Shown here piece by piece: positions 36,165 through 46,292 of a DNA stretch of 64,000 nt (the first letter of the stretch is position 1; each line of letters begins with the position of its first letter). Below the pieces are notes generated by a model. It did no database searches. It had not been told where the DNA came from and saw only the letters and a program-made list of their open reading frames with translations. The stretch is from Cladorhizidae sp. MBARI D1340-BT2 (taxonomy: Eukaryota; Porifera; Demospongiae; Poecilosclerida; Cladorhizidae). The DNA lies in contig JAQNBH010000002.1 of assembly GCA_028752905.1 (NCBI GenBank), forward strand, positions 36,052,075 through 36,116,074, in the 5' to 3' direction. The translations under genes were made by a program, and so were the position numbers.

Positions 36165-36540
36165 TTTTAGCGCCTAATGAAAACACTGGTTGCATAGAGT
36201 AGGCTTCCTCTAGCCACTGGTGCTAATTTCAGCCCTCTATATAGCACTTGGCAATCTGGAGTTATTTATGCAATCAGGTTTTGCGGTTCCCCCACTTTAG
36301 CTCCAGTAACTTGTATAGTTATAACTATGGGAAATGTTTTAGTATCAAGAGAGAGCACACAGAGAAACCCATCTTTTGAGCTATATATCAAGTCCATGCA
36401 GTGAAGGGTGTAGAATCTATGGAGCTATACCTATGCAACATTTTTAGTATCAAAAGAGAGCACACAGAGAGACCTATCTTTTGAGCTATACATTAAGTCC
36501 ATACAGTGAAGTGTGCAGAATCTATGAAGTATAAAGTGGT
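36165..36540. repeat. Copy 1 of a dispersed fold-back-related repeat
   Basis: Shares a core (tttgagctatatatcaagtc, gagagcacacagagagacct, catagag...cttcctctag) with the palindrome at 41252-42023. The core occurs twice here in direct orientation, so this copy is rearranged. Confidence 0.7.
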
Positions 36541-37078
36541 AGCCACAAGTTTTTAAACACTTTCTACTACTTTATGGTTTTGTCCCTCCCCCCCCCCCCC
36601 CCCCATAGCATTCTCGAGAACTCCATGCCTTTAATTAGACCACATTAGACCACACCCATGTATATACCGAGGGAGGTAGTGCACGCCCTTGATTGACCCC
36701 CCATGCTCCTTTATAAGGGAAATGTCTGATGGGTTAACCACCAACAAGGTATGTGTATATAGAGGTGTAGACCCTTTACCTTCTTAGATTAGATGAGCAG
36801 GAAGAAGCCTGGTACGCTGATGTGATGTTTTGTTCCAAACGAGCCCCTGTCGTGGTGCATTTGCGAATCTTGTGTGGTTCACCAAGAACGACCAGATCTT
36901 GAGTGTGCTCAGAAGAAACGCACTCGTTACCACCATGCTCCACTCTCCCGCCCAATGTAAATGTGGAATAGGTAAAGGATCACCACCACAATAGTACCAA
37001 AGTCAGTTGTATGTTTAATCTGGGACTATGTCATCATTTTTTCCTTGCCTCCACATACACATCCCCATCCCCACTCAG
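36541..37078. other. PTP intron, unique sequence
   Basis: Poly-C tract at about 36589-36604. No gene is seen. The pyrimidine-rich stretch before 37079 serves as acceptor. Confidence 0.5.
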
Positions 37079-37155
37079 ACGACCACTCTCGCGTCGTGTT
37101 GTCCCTGCAACAGAACATTCCTGGATCGGACTATATCAATGCCTCTCATATTACG
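37079..37155 (+). CDS. PTP gene exon 3 seen: substrate-binding strand
   Basis: After catccccactcag, completes Tyr and reads DHSRVVLSLQQNIPGSDYIN, ASHIT, leaving in phase 0 at acg|gtaacc. YDHSRV and DYINAS are strongly conserved in classical PTPs. The next conserved segment (TQGP...DFW...WE...YWP, about 70 residues) is not found between here and 43327. Confidence 0.93.
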
Positions 37156-37369
37156 GTAACCATGGCAGCAAGTAAAATATATATATACATGTTAGACATG
37201 TATATATAATTATTTATTTATTGTTGTTAATATTATCACTACTACTATTATGTAAATGAAGAACTGGTTTCTAAATGCTCTTGCATTCAGTACAAAATGT
37301 GGGTTTTAATAATTAAACACACTTTGATGGAGCCTAGCTTTCTGACACAGCGTAGCTCCCCGGCAAGCC
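37156..37369. other. PTP intron start
   Basis: AT-rich sequence with a short TA run. No feature. Confidence 0.5.
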
Positions 37370-38235
37370 AGGCTAAGGCCTAGCTCTGGTCAAGGCTGGG
37401 GCCTAGCTCTGGTAAGCCAGGCCAAGGCTGGGGCCTAGCTCTGGTAAGCCAGGCCAAGGCTAAGGCCTAGCTCTAATAAGCCAGGCCAGGTTGGAGCCTA
37501 GCTCTGATAAGCCAGGCCAGGTTGGAGCCTAGCTCTGATAAGCCAGGCCAGGTTGGAGCCTAGCTCTGGTAAGCCAGGCCAAGGCTGAGGCCTACATATA
37601 GCTCTGGTAAGCCAGGCCAAGGCTGGGGTCTAGCTCTGGTAAGCCATGCCAAGGCTGGGGCTTAACTCTGATAAGCCAGGCCAAGGCTGGGGCCTAGCTC
37701 TGGTAAGCCAGGCCAAGGCTGGGGCCTAGCTCTGGTAAGCCAGGCCAAGGCTGGGGCCTAGCTCTGATAAGCCAGGCCAGGTTGGAGCCTAGCTCTGATA
37801 AGCCAGGCCAAGGCTGGGGCCTAGCTCTAGTAAGCCAGGCCAAAGCTGGGGCCTAGCTCTGGTAAGCCAGGCCAAGGCTAAGGCCTAGCTCTGATAAGCC
37901 AGGTCAAGGCTGGGGCCTAGCTCTGATAAGCCAGGTCAAGGCTGGGGCCTAGCTCTGATAAGCCAGGCCAAGGCTGGGGCCTAGCTCTGGTAAGCCAGGC
38001 CAGGTTGGAGCCTAGCTCTGATAAGCCAGGCCAGGTTGGAGCCTACTGGTAAGCCAGGCCAAGGCTGGAGCCTAGCTCTGGTAAGCCAGGCCAAAGCTGG
38101 GGCCTAGCTCTGGTAAGCCAGGCCAAGGCTGGGGCCTACATGTAGCTCTGGTAAGCCAGGCCAAGGCTGGGGCCTAGCTCTGGTAAGCCAGGTGAAGGCT
38201 GGGGCCTGATAAGCCAGGCCAGCGTTGGAGAGAAC
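37370..38235. repeat. 32-bp minisatellite containing donor-like GGTAAG
   Basis: Unit ctctggtaagccaggccaag plus gctggggcctag (32 bp), about 27 copies. Most units read CTGGTAAGC, a near-consensus 5' splice site on the gene's strand. The rest read CTGATAAGC. It lies about 215 bp downstream of a real donor. Confidence 0.95.
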
Positions 38236-38843
38236 AGAAGGAGTGTCAAGAGTTATGTAAATGAAGTGAATGAGTGAGTGACGTCTTCCCTCTCATACCC
38301 ATCCCTTTGCTTGTAGACAGAGAGTGATAATCATAGCATAGCAGAGCCTACCACAATGGAGCTGATTCTAAAGCTAATTATGTGAATCCACAGTGTGATT
38401 ATCACCCCTCCCCTCCCTCCCCCCCCCCCCCCAATTAATCTCCAATGCAGCCCATAGTGATGGCTTCTCGATATTTCGGCGAGATGCTCCTGCTCGTTTA
38501 ATTAGATTTTCTCTCGATATTTCGGCTAGATGCTCCTGCTCGTTTAATTAGATTTTTGGTATAACATGCCCCCTTATTAACGGATATCCTAAACCTTCCT
38601 CCCGTATAGACTTGGTAACACCAATACTACTACTATTACTACTACTACTATATTATTACTACTACTACTACTGCTATTACTACTACTATAGTATTACTAC
38701 TAATTACTACTACTACTACTGCTAATACTACTACTATACTATTACTGCTGCTGCTACTACGACGACTACTATACTATTACTATTATTTCTACTATTAACA
38801 CTACTACTACTACTGTACTACTAAACTAATACTACTACTATAC
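38236..38843. repeat. Spacer and ACT microsatellite
   Basis: Unique sequence, then two copies of a ctcgatatttcggcgagatg motif (38468-38555), then (act)n/(att)n at about 38615-38840. Confidence 0.8.
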
Positions 38844-41247
38844 CAGGGGTGTATTTAGGGGGGGGCGGGGGGGGGGGGGCATTCGCCCCCCGCCGTGTAT
38901 CATTCTCGCCCCCCCCCTTGAAATTAGAGATTTTTTTAAAAATAATGTCAAGAAAGGTGTAATACAAGAAAGGTGTAATAAGCTTATGATATCAGGTTCA
39001 AATGATAGGAATGTCAAACTGAGGTTCTTCTTGGTTTTCTCTGCCATACGTCCACAATCTCTTCAAGGTCGCTCTCAGAGAGTACTTCTGGTGCCTCTAT
39101 AGCAATCCTCATAAGGTGAGAAAGGCTGCAGTCACTTAGAGAATTACGCAAACGAGTCTTGATCATCTTCATCTGTGAGAAGCTTCTCTCCACAGAAGCA
39201 GTAGAAACTGGAATCGATAAGCAGATGGAGGCAATCTTGTGCAAATTGGGAAACATGGCCTTGAGCATGTCGTTTGAAACAAGTTCTTTCAGCTGTGATG
39301 CAGTAGTATCCCGTGGTTGCTTGACTAACAGCTGGCGGAATGTTTTCCACTCTGTAAGTATTTCAGTGGAAATCATGGCTGTCTTCACTGTTTCTTCTCC
39401 ATCCAATGTTTCTGCATCTCTATCTTCTCCGTAGTGAGCAATCAGTTTCTCAACAGACGTGTCTCCATAAGTGGGAAAAGATACTGAATCTGGTTTTGGA
39501 ACTTTCCGTGGATCGAATATAGACAATGCTGATACAACAGCATTGGATGAAGAAAATCGGCTTGTTATGTTGGCCTTTAAATCAGCAACAAAAGGCTTAC
39601 CAACAACATTCTGGAACGAAAGTATTTTATCGGCGTCAATAGACACCTTTGTAGATGACTTCAAGTCTTCAACGTTTTCAAGAAGCTCCAACACCCAGTT
39701 CGCTCCAGGCAAAACTGTATCATCCAAGGATTTAACAGTAGCATCAACAAGGAATGATATCAACGAGAGGTCAAGCTGCTCTGCCTGAAGTGCTTTGCTG
39801 AGCTTGGCTACTTGTGGTAGAGTGAAATCAAGAAAATATATAGCTGCAATCGTAGACAATTTGCATAGGGCACCATGGATTCCAAGAGCTTCTGGCTCGT
39901 GGGACGTCTCGTAGATGTTCCCAATGGTGATTACAATTGCAGAATAACTTGCTTTGACAGCTTTGACACACCTTTCATGTGCCAGCCAGCGTGTGTCAGA
40001 TGGCTTGATCACTTTCATTTCTGGAAGTTCAAGAACGTGCTGTACCTCCTTCAGACACTCTGCTCGCTTGGGGGAATTGCGAAAATGCTTCCAAAGAGTA
40101 GTCAATGTTCTGTAAACATGAGCAATTCCAGGAGTTTTATTGGCAGCTTGCACACAAGCCAACTGCAGTAAGTGACAGTGGCAGTGTATAAACAGAGCGT
40201 GAGGAGTATGTTTCTTGATACGTGCCTGAACCCCGGTCTTTCGTCCAGAAAAAGTTGCAGCTCCATCAAATCCCAATCCAACTATTCTTCCGACTTGTAG
40301 ACCTTTCTTCTTTAAACAATCGATGAGATTAGAATAGATGGTCTCTGCATCAGCCTTCTTCAATGGAATAAGCTCCAGAAAGCACTCTACTGGTACACCA
40401 TCTTCCTCCCAGCGGCAAAACACAGACAATTCTTCTACGTTGGTGACATCTGTGCACTCATCTGCCATGAGGCTGTACATAGGTGCCTTTTGAAGTCGCT
40501 TCAGAATCGACTCCTCCACCCATGTCCCCAATGATTCGATGAATTCAACCACAGCCACTCTTGATGTGTACACAGCATTTCTTGGTGCAGTTTCTAAGAA
40601 TTGCTTCAAATGTTGGCTGCCACATCGAACCACCACGTCAACCAGCTTCTCAAATTTTGTCGAATGTGCAACTTGTTCTTTCGTAAGAAAATGAGTGAGT
40701 AGGATCAGGCACTTCACTGCAGCTCTGTTCTGAGCTCTTTTGCGAGCTAAAACATTCTGGAGTTGCTGTACAACTGTTCCACCTTTGGCTGCTCCTTTAG
40801 CTGCAAAAAGAGCTTGAGTTGCATGGATATGGAAGTCACTTCTCGCATGAGCTTTCATTTTTTCAACAGCTTTCTTCCAATTTCTGCAAGGTTGTGTGAC
40901 CCACACTCCTCCAGTACGCTGCAGACCAGATTGCTTGCAAACCTTGCAAAAGGCACCATCGCTATCCTCGTCATAATAGAGCCAACTGAAATCTTTCTCC
41001 CAGCTCTTAGAGTATTTTCTCTTCGTGGATACAGAAGAGCGGTGTTTGTTTTGCTTGCTTTTCTTTGAAGGTGGAGGACTAAGGCTAGGACTAGATGCCT
41101 CGACATGCTCAGAGCTATCTGTTCTGCTATCTTCGCTATCGCTGCTATTAGCATGAGAAGAGGCTTGAGAAGTACTTGCAAAGTATGAGCGAATATCCAT
41201 ATTAATATGAAGAGAAATCAGCTAGTAAGGTTTCTTTTATAGAGACT
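38844..41247 (-). mobile_element. hAT-superfamily element with an intact transposase gene
   Basis: The 3' boundary of the element is inferred from CAGGGGTGTATTTAG at 38844 followed by G/C runs, a layout shared with the CAGGGTTTCATTTAG MITEs. The other end is not identified: an inverted partner is not visible before the palindrome at 41252 and could be in the gap. Limits are therefore approximate. Confidence 0.6.
39014..41200 (-). CDS. hAT-type transposase, full-length, 728 aa
   Basis: A single uninterrupted frame from MDIRSYFASTSQ. Residues 1-65 are Ser-rich and basic. Residues 70-128 hold a Zn-finger (FCKVCK, then H118, H124, H126) of the TTF/BED-like class. The RNase H-like hAT core follows: MADECTDVTNVEELSVF, VGLGFDGAATFSGRKTG, HCHCHLLQLAC and SDTRWLAHERC. 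The C-terminus carries the hAT dimerisation block (PVSTASVERSFSQMKMIKTR), with the SVERSFS Glu. The acidic residues expected for catalysis (ADE, GFD, VER) are present. It belongs to the ZNF862/ZMYM-like subgroup of metazoan hAT proteins. It could be an active transposase or a domesticated gene. It lies antisense within a PTP intron. Confidence 0.9.
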   Translation of the reverse strand: MDIRSYFASTSQASSHANSSDSEDSRTDSSEHVEASSPSLSPPPSKKSKQNKHRSSVSTKRKYSKSWEKDFSWLYYDEDSDGAFCKVCKQSGLQRTGGVWVTQPCRNWKKAVEKMKAHARSDFHIHATQALFAAKGAAKGGTVVQQLQNVLARKRAQNRAAVKCLILLTHFLTKEQVAHSTKFEKLVDVVVRCGSQHLKQFLETAPRNAVYTSRVAVVEFIESLGTWVEESILKRLQKAPMYSLMADECTDVTNVEELSVFCRWEEDGVPVECFLELIPLKKADAETIYSNLIDCLKKKGLQVGRIVGLGFDGAATFSGRKTGVQARIKKHTPHALFIHCHCHLLQLACVQAANKTPGIAHVYRTLTTLWKHFRNSPKRAECLKEVQHVLELPEMKVIKPSDTRWLAHERCVKAVKASYSAIVITIGNIYETSHEPEALGIHGALCKLSTIAAIYFLDFTLPQVAKLSKALQAEQLDLSLISFLVDATVKSLDDTVLPGANWVLELLENVEDLKSSTKVSIDADKILSFQNVVGKPFVADLKANITSRFSSSNAVVSALSIFDPRKVPKPDSVSFPTYGDTSVEKLIAHYGEDRDAETLDGEETVKTAMISTEILTEWKTFRQLLVKQPRDTTASQLKELVSNDMLKAMFPNLHKIASICLSIPVSTASVERSFSQMKMIKTRLRNSLSDCSLSHLMRIAIEAPEVLSESDLEEIVDVWQRKPRRTSV

Positions 41248-41251
41248 TTAA

Positions 41252-42023
41252 GGGGGGACATCTGCACTTTTTAATTTTAATTTTTTTAACCTGTGGTTAC
41301 AACTTTAGAGCTCAGTAGATTCTGCAAACTTCATGGTATGGACTTGATATATAGCTCAAAAGATAGGTCTCTCTGTGTGCTCTCTTTTGATACTAAAATA
41401 TGTTTCATAGGTATAACTATAGGCAAGTTACTACACCCTAAAGCGGAGGGACTTCAAAAACCTGCACCCCAAAACCGCCGTTGGAAACCATTCTGAGATG
41501 CGAAGTGCAAAAAAATTAAAAATGGTACGAGTGGCTAGAGGAAGCTCTAGAGCATACAATGACTATATTGAGTAGGCGTGAAAAATTGATTACCTGGTCA
41601 AGCGCGCGGTTGGAAAATTGAAGGCGTTGACAAGGCGTCGCCAAATCAACGCCTTCAATTTTCCAACCGCGCGCTTGACCAGGTAATCAATTTTTCACGC
41701 CTACTCAATATAGTCATTGTATGCTCTAGAGCTTCCTCTAGCCACTCGTACCATTTTTAATTTTTTTGCACTTCGCATCTCAGAATGGTTTCCAACGGCG
41801 GTTTTGGGGTGCAGGTTTTTGAAGTCCCTCCGCTTTAGGGTCTAGTAACTTGCCTATAGTTATACCTATGAAACATATTTTAGTATCAAAAGAGAGCACA
41901 CAGAGAGACCTATCTTTTGAGCTATATATCAAGTCCATACCATGAAGTTTGCAGAATCTACTGAGCTCTAAAGTTGTAACCACAGGTAAAAAAAAAATTA
42001 AAAAAAAGTGCAGATGTCCCCCC
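41252..42023. mobile_element. 772-bp near-perfect palindrome (fold-back element)
   Basis: The two arms of about 385 bp are inverted copies with very few differences, meeting near 41637. TTAA flanks both ends (41248-41251, 42024-42027) and the ends read ggggggacatctgcac / gtgcagatgtcccccc. Both arms contain the same 67-codon frame (MVTTLELSRFCKLHGMDLIY...), once per strand, with one codon difference. Relatives occur at 36.2, 44.8, 53.1, 55.1 and 59.0 kb. Confidence 0.9.
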
Positions 42024-42118
42024 TTAAGACCATGACATAATGGACTGAGTTAAAAATACTGAGAGAGAGTGGGAAAGAAGGAGGGAACTGAAGAAGTGAC
42101 AAACCTACAAAGGAGAAC

Positions 42119-42218
42119 NNNNNNNNNNNNNNNNNNNNNNNNNNNNNNNNNNNNNNNNNNNNNNNNNNNNNNNNNNNNNNNNNNNNNNNNNNNNNNNNNN
42201 NNNNNNNNNNNNNNNNNN
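42119..42218. other. Assembly gap (100 N)
   Basis: Exactly 100 unknown bases, a usual placeholder for a gap of unknown size. It follows the palindrome by about 95 bp and lies in the PTP intron where conserved catalytic exons are missing. Confidence 0.97.
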
Positions 42219-43326
42219 AGCCGCCCTTCCTCTCGAAAGCCTACACGTACGTAATAGTGACCACCCTTCTGATAGTAACTGCACTGGACTGAAACGATTA
42301 GGAATCATGATTCCTATTACTGAGTACATGGGAACCGTTCTTTTCTCATTTCCATTCTGAACCCGGAAAATAATTTTTCAATTGGGGGCATGGTCTTAGG
42401 TTGTCATTTAAGGACCAGTGTCGTCTTTACCGCTTCAGCTGTAATAGAGCGACTTCTTTGCATCGATATCTGGGTTGGTGGGAATTTATAGGAGCTTGTT
42501 TTTGGACTGCTTGTAATACATGTAGAGCAACTTCTTTGCATCAATGTCTTGGTTGGTGGGCATTTTTTGGACTGCTTGTAATAGAGCGACTTCTTTGCAT
42601 CGATATCTGGGTTGGTGGGAATTTATAGGAGCTAGTTTTTGGACTGCTTGTAATAGAGCAACTTCTTTGCATCGATATCTGGGTTGGTGGGCATTTATAG
42701 AAGCTAATGTTCTAAGACCAGCAAGGATGGTGGGTAGTATTCTGCAGCACTAGCTTATCCTGGGTCCGGCGCCTCGGACAATGATGGACGTTCTTCAGTT
42801 GGACAGCAAACTCGAGCTCCTGGCAGTCAGGGGAGCAGTCTGTTTTCTGTAGCTACTAGTGATAATTTTTTCCAAGCCCATTCTCGACCCTCATGATGCC
42901 ACACCCATCGCTTGGAGTTGCTGGGTCTTCCTAGTTTTGCACGTGCAACAGAAAACAGGACTTGCTTTCAAGACTGGATCCTAATGTGTCACCATCAAGA
43001 CCTCCCTCAGATTTCTACACCACTCTCATAGGTATCTCTCTCTCTCGAAGCTAAAGTTTCGATATTTTTTACGGACTTCATCCTAGATGTGAAAAGTGTA
43101 GCCTCCATCCAGTAATATGGTCTGGTAAGGGGTTAACATAACCACACAATTTACACCGCAAACAATCCGGTTACATCAATCCTCACAAACTTCAGCTCCT
43201 CGAAAAACAATCCCTATGTGTTGTACAGTTTTGATAGACCACCTAGATGGACGAGGTTGCAATGACTTTGTCTCATAATTAGAAGAATGACTTTGACTCA
43301 TAATTAGAACATTCACTTCCATTTAG
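42219..43326. repeat. PTP intron with a 60-73-bp tandem repeat
   Basis: At 42430-42700 four units of taatagagcgacttctttgc atcgatatctgggttggtgg and so on. The remainder (42715-43326) is unique. I looked for the missing PTP segment here and did not find it. Confidence 0.75.
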
Positions 43327-43511
43327 AATGCTACTGGAACGGAACTCGTCGACGAGGGTGCCAGCAGAATGCCCCGAAGTGTGGTCCAGTTCCAGTTTGT
43401 CTCGTGGCCCGAGTATGGAGTCCCTAAGAGGGCCACTGACCTCCTCTCCTTTAGACAATGCGTGGCTGAGCACTACGAGGGGTCGACCGGACCACTTCTA
43501 GTGCACTGCAG
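43327..43511 (+). CDS. PTP gene exon 4 seen: WPD-loop region with Glu
   Basis: After cacttccatttag reads NATGTELVDEGASRMPRSVV, QFQFVSWPEYGVPKRATDLL, SFRQCVAEHYEG, GPLLVHC, and leaves in phase 2. QFQF-WPxxGVP...LL.F and the VHC start of the P-loop are classical PTP signatures. The general-acid Asp of WPD is Glu here (WPE), as in some weakly active or second-domain PTPs. Confidence 0.93.
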
Positions 43512-43736
43512 GTAGGAATATACATCTAGCATCAGCATCTATCCGAAACATCCAGTGAGTAAATTTGGGTTGAGTTGATTACCGAGAAATTCATTGTATT
43601 CACTATGTACCTATGTCAACTGAGAGATTGTCGAGAGAAATAAACGAGTCGGCCATCGGGCAGACTGGTGTGTGACTGGTATAATCACTCGCTCCCGTAC
43701 TGTTCGAGTTCTTGACGACGGTTGTTGCCGCTACAG

Positions 43737-43872
43737 TGCAGGTGTGGGACGCACGGGAACATTTATCACCATTGATTTGCTGCTGAAGAGGATGGAGAGA
43801 GAAGGGACTGTCGATGTCTTCAACCTCGTCAGAGCGCTGCGGTTAAGGAGGGAACGCACCGTGGAGACCCCT
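43737..43872 (+). CDS. PTP gene exon 5 seen: catalytic P-loop
   Basis: Joins exon 4 in phase to complete HCSAGVGRTG, with the catalytic Cys and Arg intact. It continues TFITIDLLLKRMEREGTVDV, FNLVRALRLRRERTVETP and leaves in phase 0 at cct|gtaagt. In the Q-loop the usual first Gln (QTxxQY) is Glu (ETPEQY across the junction). Confidence 0.95.
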
Positions 43873-43949
43873 GTAAGTGTACACGCAATTTATTAGTTAT
43901 GAATCACACGTCAGACAGCCATCCCCCCCTCCCCCCCACCCTCATCTCA

Positions 43950-44575
43950 ACCTTCAACTACCATGTTTCAACCTTAACCTTCAGTCATATTCAACCAACC
44001 TCCACACTAACAATCTTAGCATCGCAATCTAGACACATGCAAGACTTGACACTAACAATGTAAGCATCACAATCTAGATACTCACAAGACTAGACACTAA
44101 CAATGTGAGCATCACAATCTAGATACTCACAAGACTTGACACTAACAATGTAAGCATCACAATCTAGATACTCACAAGACTTGACACTAACAATGTAAGC
44201 ATCACAATCTAGATACTCACAAGACTAGACACTAACAATGTAAGCATCACAATCTAGATACTCACAAGACTAGACACTAACAATGACAATCTAGATACTC
44301 ACAAGACTATACACTAACAATGTTAGCATCTCAATCTAGATACTCACAAGACTATACACTAACAATGTTAGCATCTCAATCTAGATACTCACAAGACTAG
44401 ACACTAACAATGTGAGCATCACAATCTAGATACTCACAAGACTAGACACTAACAATGTAAGCATCATAATCTAGATACTCACAAGACTAGACATTCACAA
44501 GACTAGATGTCTAGTCTTGTGTGTATCTAGATTGTGATGCTTACATTGTTAGTGTCTAGTCGTTTCAACCGAAAC
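43950..44575. repeat. 45-bp minisatellite ending in an inverted unit
   Basis: Unit tagatactcacaagactaga cactaacaatgtaagcatca caatc (45 bp), about 12 copies. The last unit (44508-44565) is inverted, reading gatgcttacattgttagtgt, and forms a hairpin around agactagatgtctagtct. Confidence 0.93.
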
Positions 44576-44790
44576 TGGATATTGACTATACAAGTGTCTT
44601 GTCATAGCAACCCTGTACTCTGCATGCTGTAACCAGGGGATGACACATCAGACAGGGAGGTATAGCTGTATATAGCTGTGAGATCAGTATTTCATACTGA
44701 TCTCACAGGTGGAGGCTCACTTAGCTCTCCTCTAGGACAAATAGTATACATAACATAATATATATGTTAATATAATATATGTCAATATTT
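44573..44790. repeat. Direct duplication, left copy
   Basis: About 200 bp (tacaagtgtcttgtcatagc ... aggacaaatagtatacataa) repeated at 45990-46185 with scattered differences. Confidence 0.88.
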
Positions 44791-44811
44791 TATTAATATG
44801 TGACCTGGCAA

Positions 44812-45610
44812 GCAAAAAGGGGAGACAGTTGTAATTTTTTAACTTTTTTTAAAAAACTTGTGGTTACAACTTTAGAGCTCCGTAGATTCTGCAAACTTCA
44901 TGGTATGGTCTTGATATAATATAGCTCAAAAGATACAGGCCTCTCTGTGTGCTCTCTTGATACTAAAATATGTTTCATAGGATAACTATATATAGGCAAG
45001 TTACTAGACCCTAAAGTGGAGGGACCTGCATCCCAAAGTCCCCATCCAGAATAACTCCAGATAAAAGCAACGCCCTCAATTTTGCATCCGCGCTTGACCA
45101 CATAATAAATTTTTAACGCTTATTGAAAAAGGTGATTGAATGCTCTAGGGCTTCCTCTAGCCACTCGTACCAATCTTAATTTCTTTGCACTTATGAGTGG
45201 TTTTATTAGGCGTTAAAATTTTAGTACGTGGTCAAGCGGGGTGGAAAATGAATTCCGTAAAAATAATTTTCCACCCACACGCTTGACCACATACAAAAAA
45301 ATTAACGCCTAATGAAACCACTCATTGAATAGCTCTAGCCAATGGTACCAATCAAATCTTTAGCACTTAGCAATCTAGAGTTATTTATGTGGAGATAGGT
45401 TGCAGGGATTCAGGTTTTTGAGGTCCCTCCACTTTAGGTCTAGAACCTTGCCTATAGGTAATTAAGTATCAAAAGAGAGCACACAGAGAGACCTATCTTT
45501 TGAGCTATATATCAAGTCCATACCATGAAGTTTGCAGAATCTACGGAGCTCTAAACTTGTAACAATAATTAAAATTAAAAAAATTAAAAATGCAACTGTC
45601 CCCCCTTATT
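44812..45610. mobile_element. Fold-back element copy, diverged
   Basis: An inverted-repeat element related to 41252-42023. Left aaggggagacagttg mirrors right caactgtccccccttatt, and the same gagctc-gtagattctgcaaa core lies on both arms. The arms are shorter and more diverged, and an extra inverted pair (acgtggtcaagc) sits in the middle. Confidence 0.8.
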
Positions 45611-46292
45611 AATTAAAATTAAGCTCGGGTAAAGCTTCTACACTCCATTTGCATGTTCTATAGAAGAAATAGAAGAAATAGTGTCACAAAAATCGACTGT
45701 TAGCTACACATTGCCTCAACATCAAAGATAGATAGCCTTTGAGATCGAGAGCCCTAAATCTTAGCCAAGACCGCTTTGCTTTAGGGCAGGTGATGTTGAA
45801 GTTTTCAACCTCAAGTCCACAAGCTTCAGGTGGTTTTTCTCTCTCATACTTATTGAGGCGATTTGAAAATAACTCCGCCCCACGTGTTATAATACAATTT
45901 TTTAATGGCACTGTTAATGTCAAATACTGAAGCAGAGACAGACAGAACAAGTGTCTCTCTGGACCCATATTCATGAAAAGCAGCTGATACTGGACTATAC
46001 AAGTGTCTTGTCATAGCAACCCTGTACTCTGCATGCTGTAACCAGGGCATGACACATCAGACAGGGAGGTATAGCTGTACGCAGCTTTCACACTGATCTC
46101 TCACAGGTGGAGGCTCACTTACCTCTCCTCTAGGACAAATAGTATACATAACATAATAATTATATATATATGTTAATATAATATATGTCAAGTATAATAT
46201 AATTATGTCAAAATATAATAAGTGTCAATCTTTATTAATATAATATATGTCAATCTCTATTAATCAATCATATATATATTTCCCTTTTTTAG
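45611..46292. repeat. PTP intron with duplication, right copy
   Basis: Contains the right copy of the 200-bp duplication (45990-46185) followed by TA-rich satellite-like repeats. Short frames on both strands at 45.7-46.0 kb oppose each other and are unsupported. Confidence 0.8.

Noticed and set aside
39159..41068. Plus-strand frames of about 90-105 codons
   Set aside because: They are antisense shadows of the intact hAT transposase.
41293..41983. Two identical 67-codon frames on opposite strands
   Set aside because: They are the two arms of one palindrome. No homology or codon signal suggests a protein, and diverged family copies do not keep the frame.
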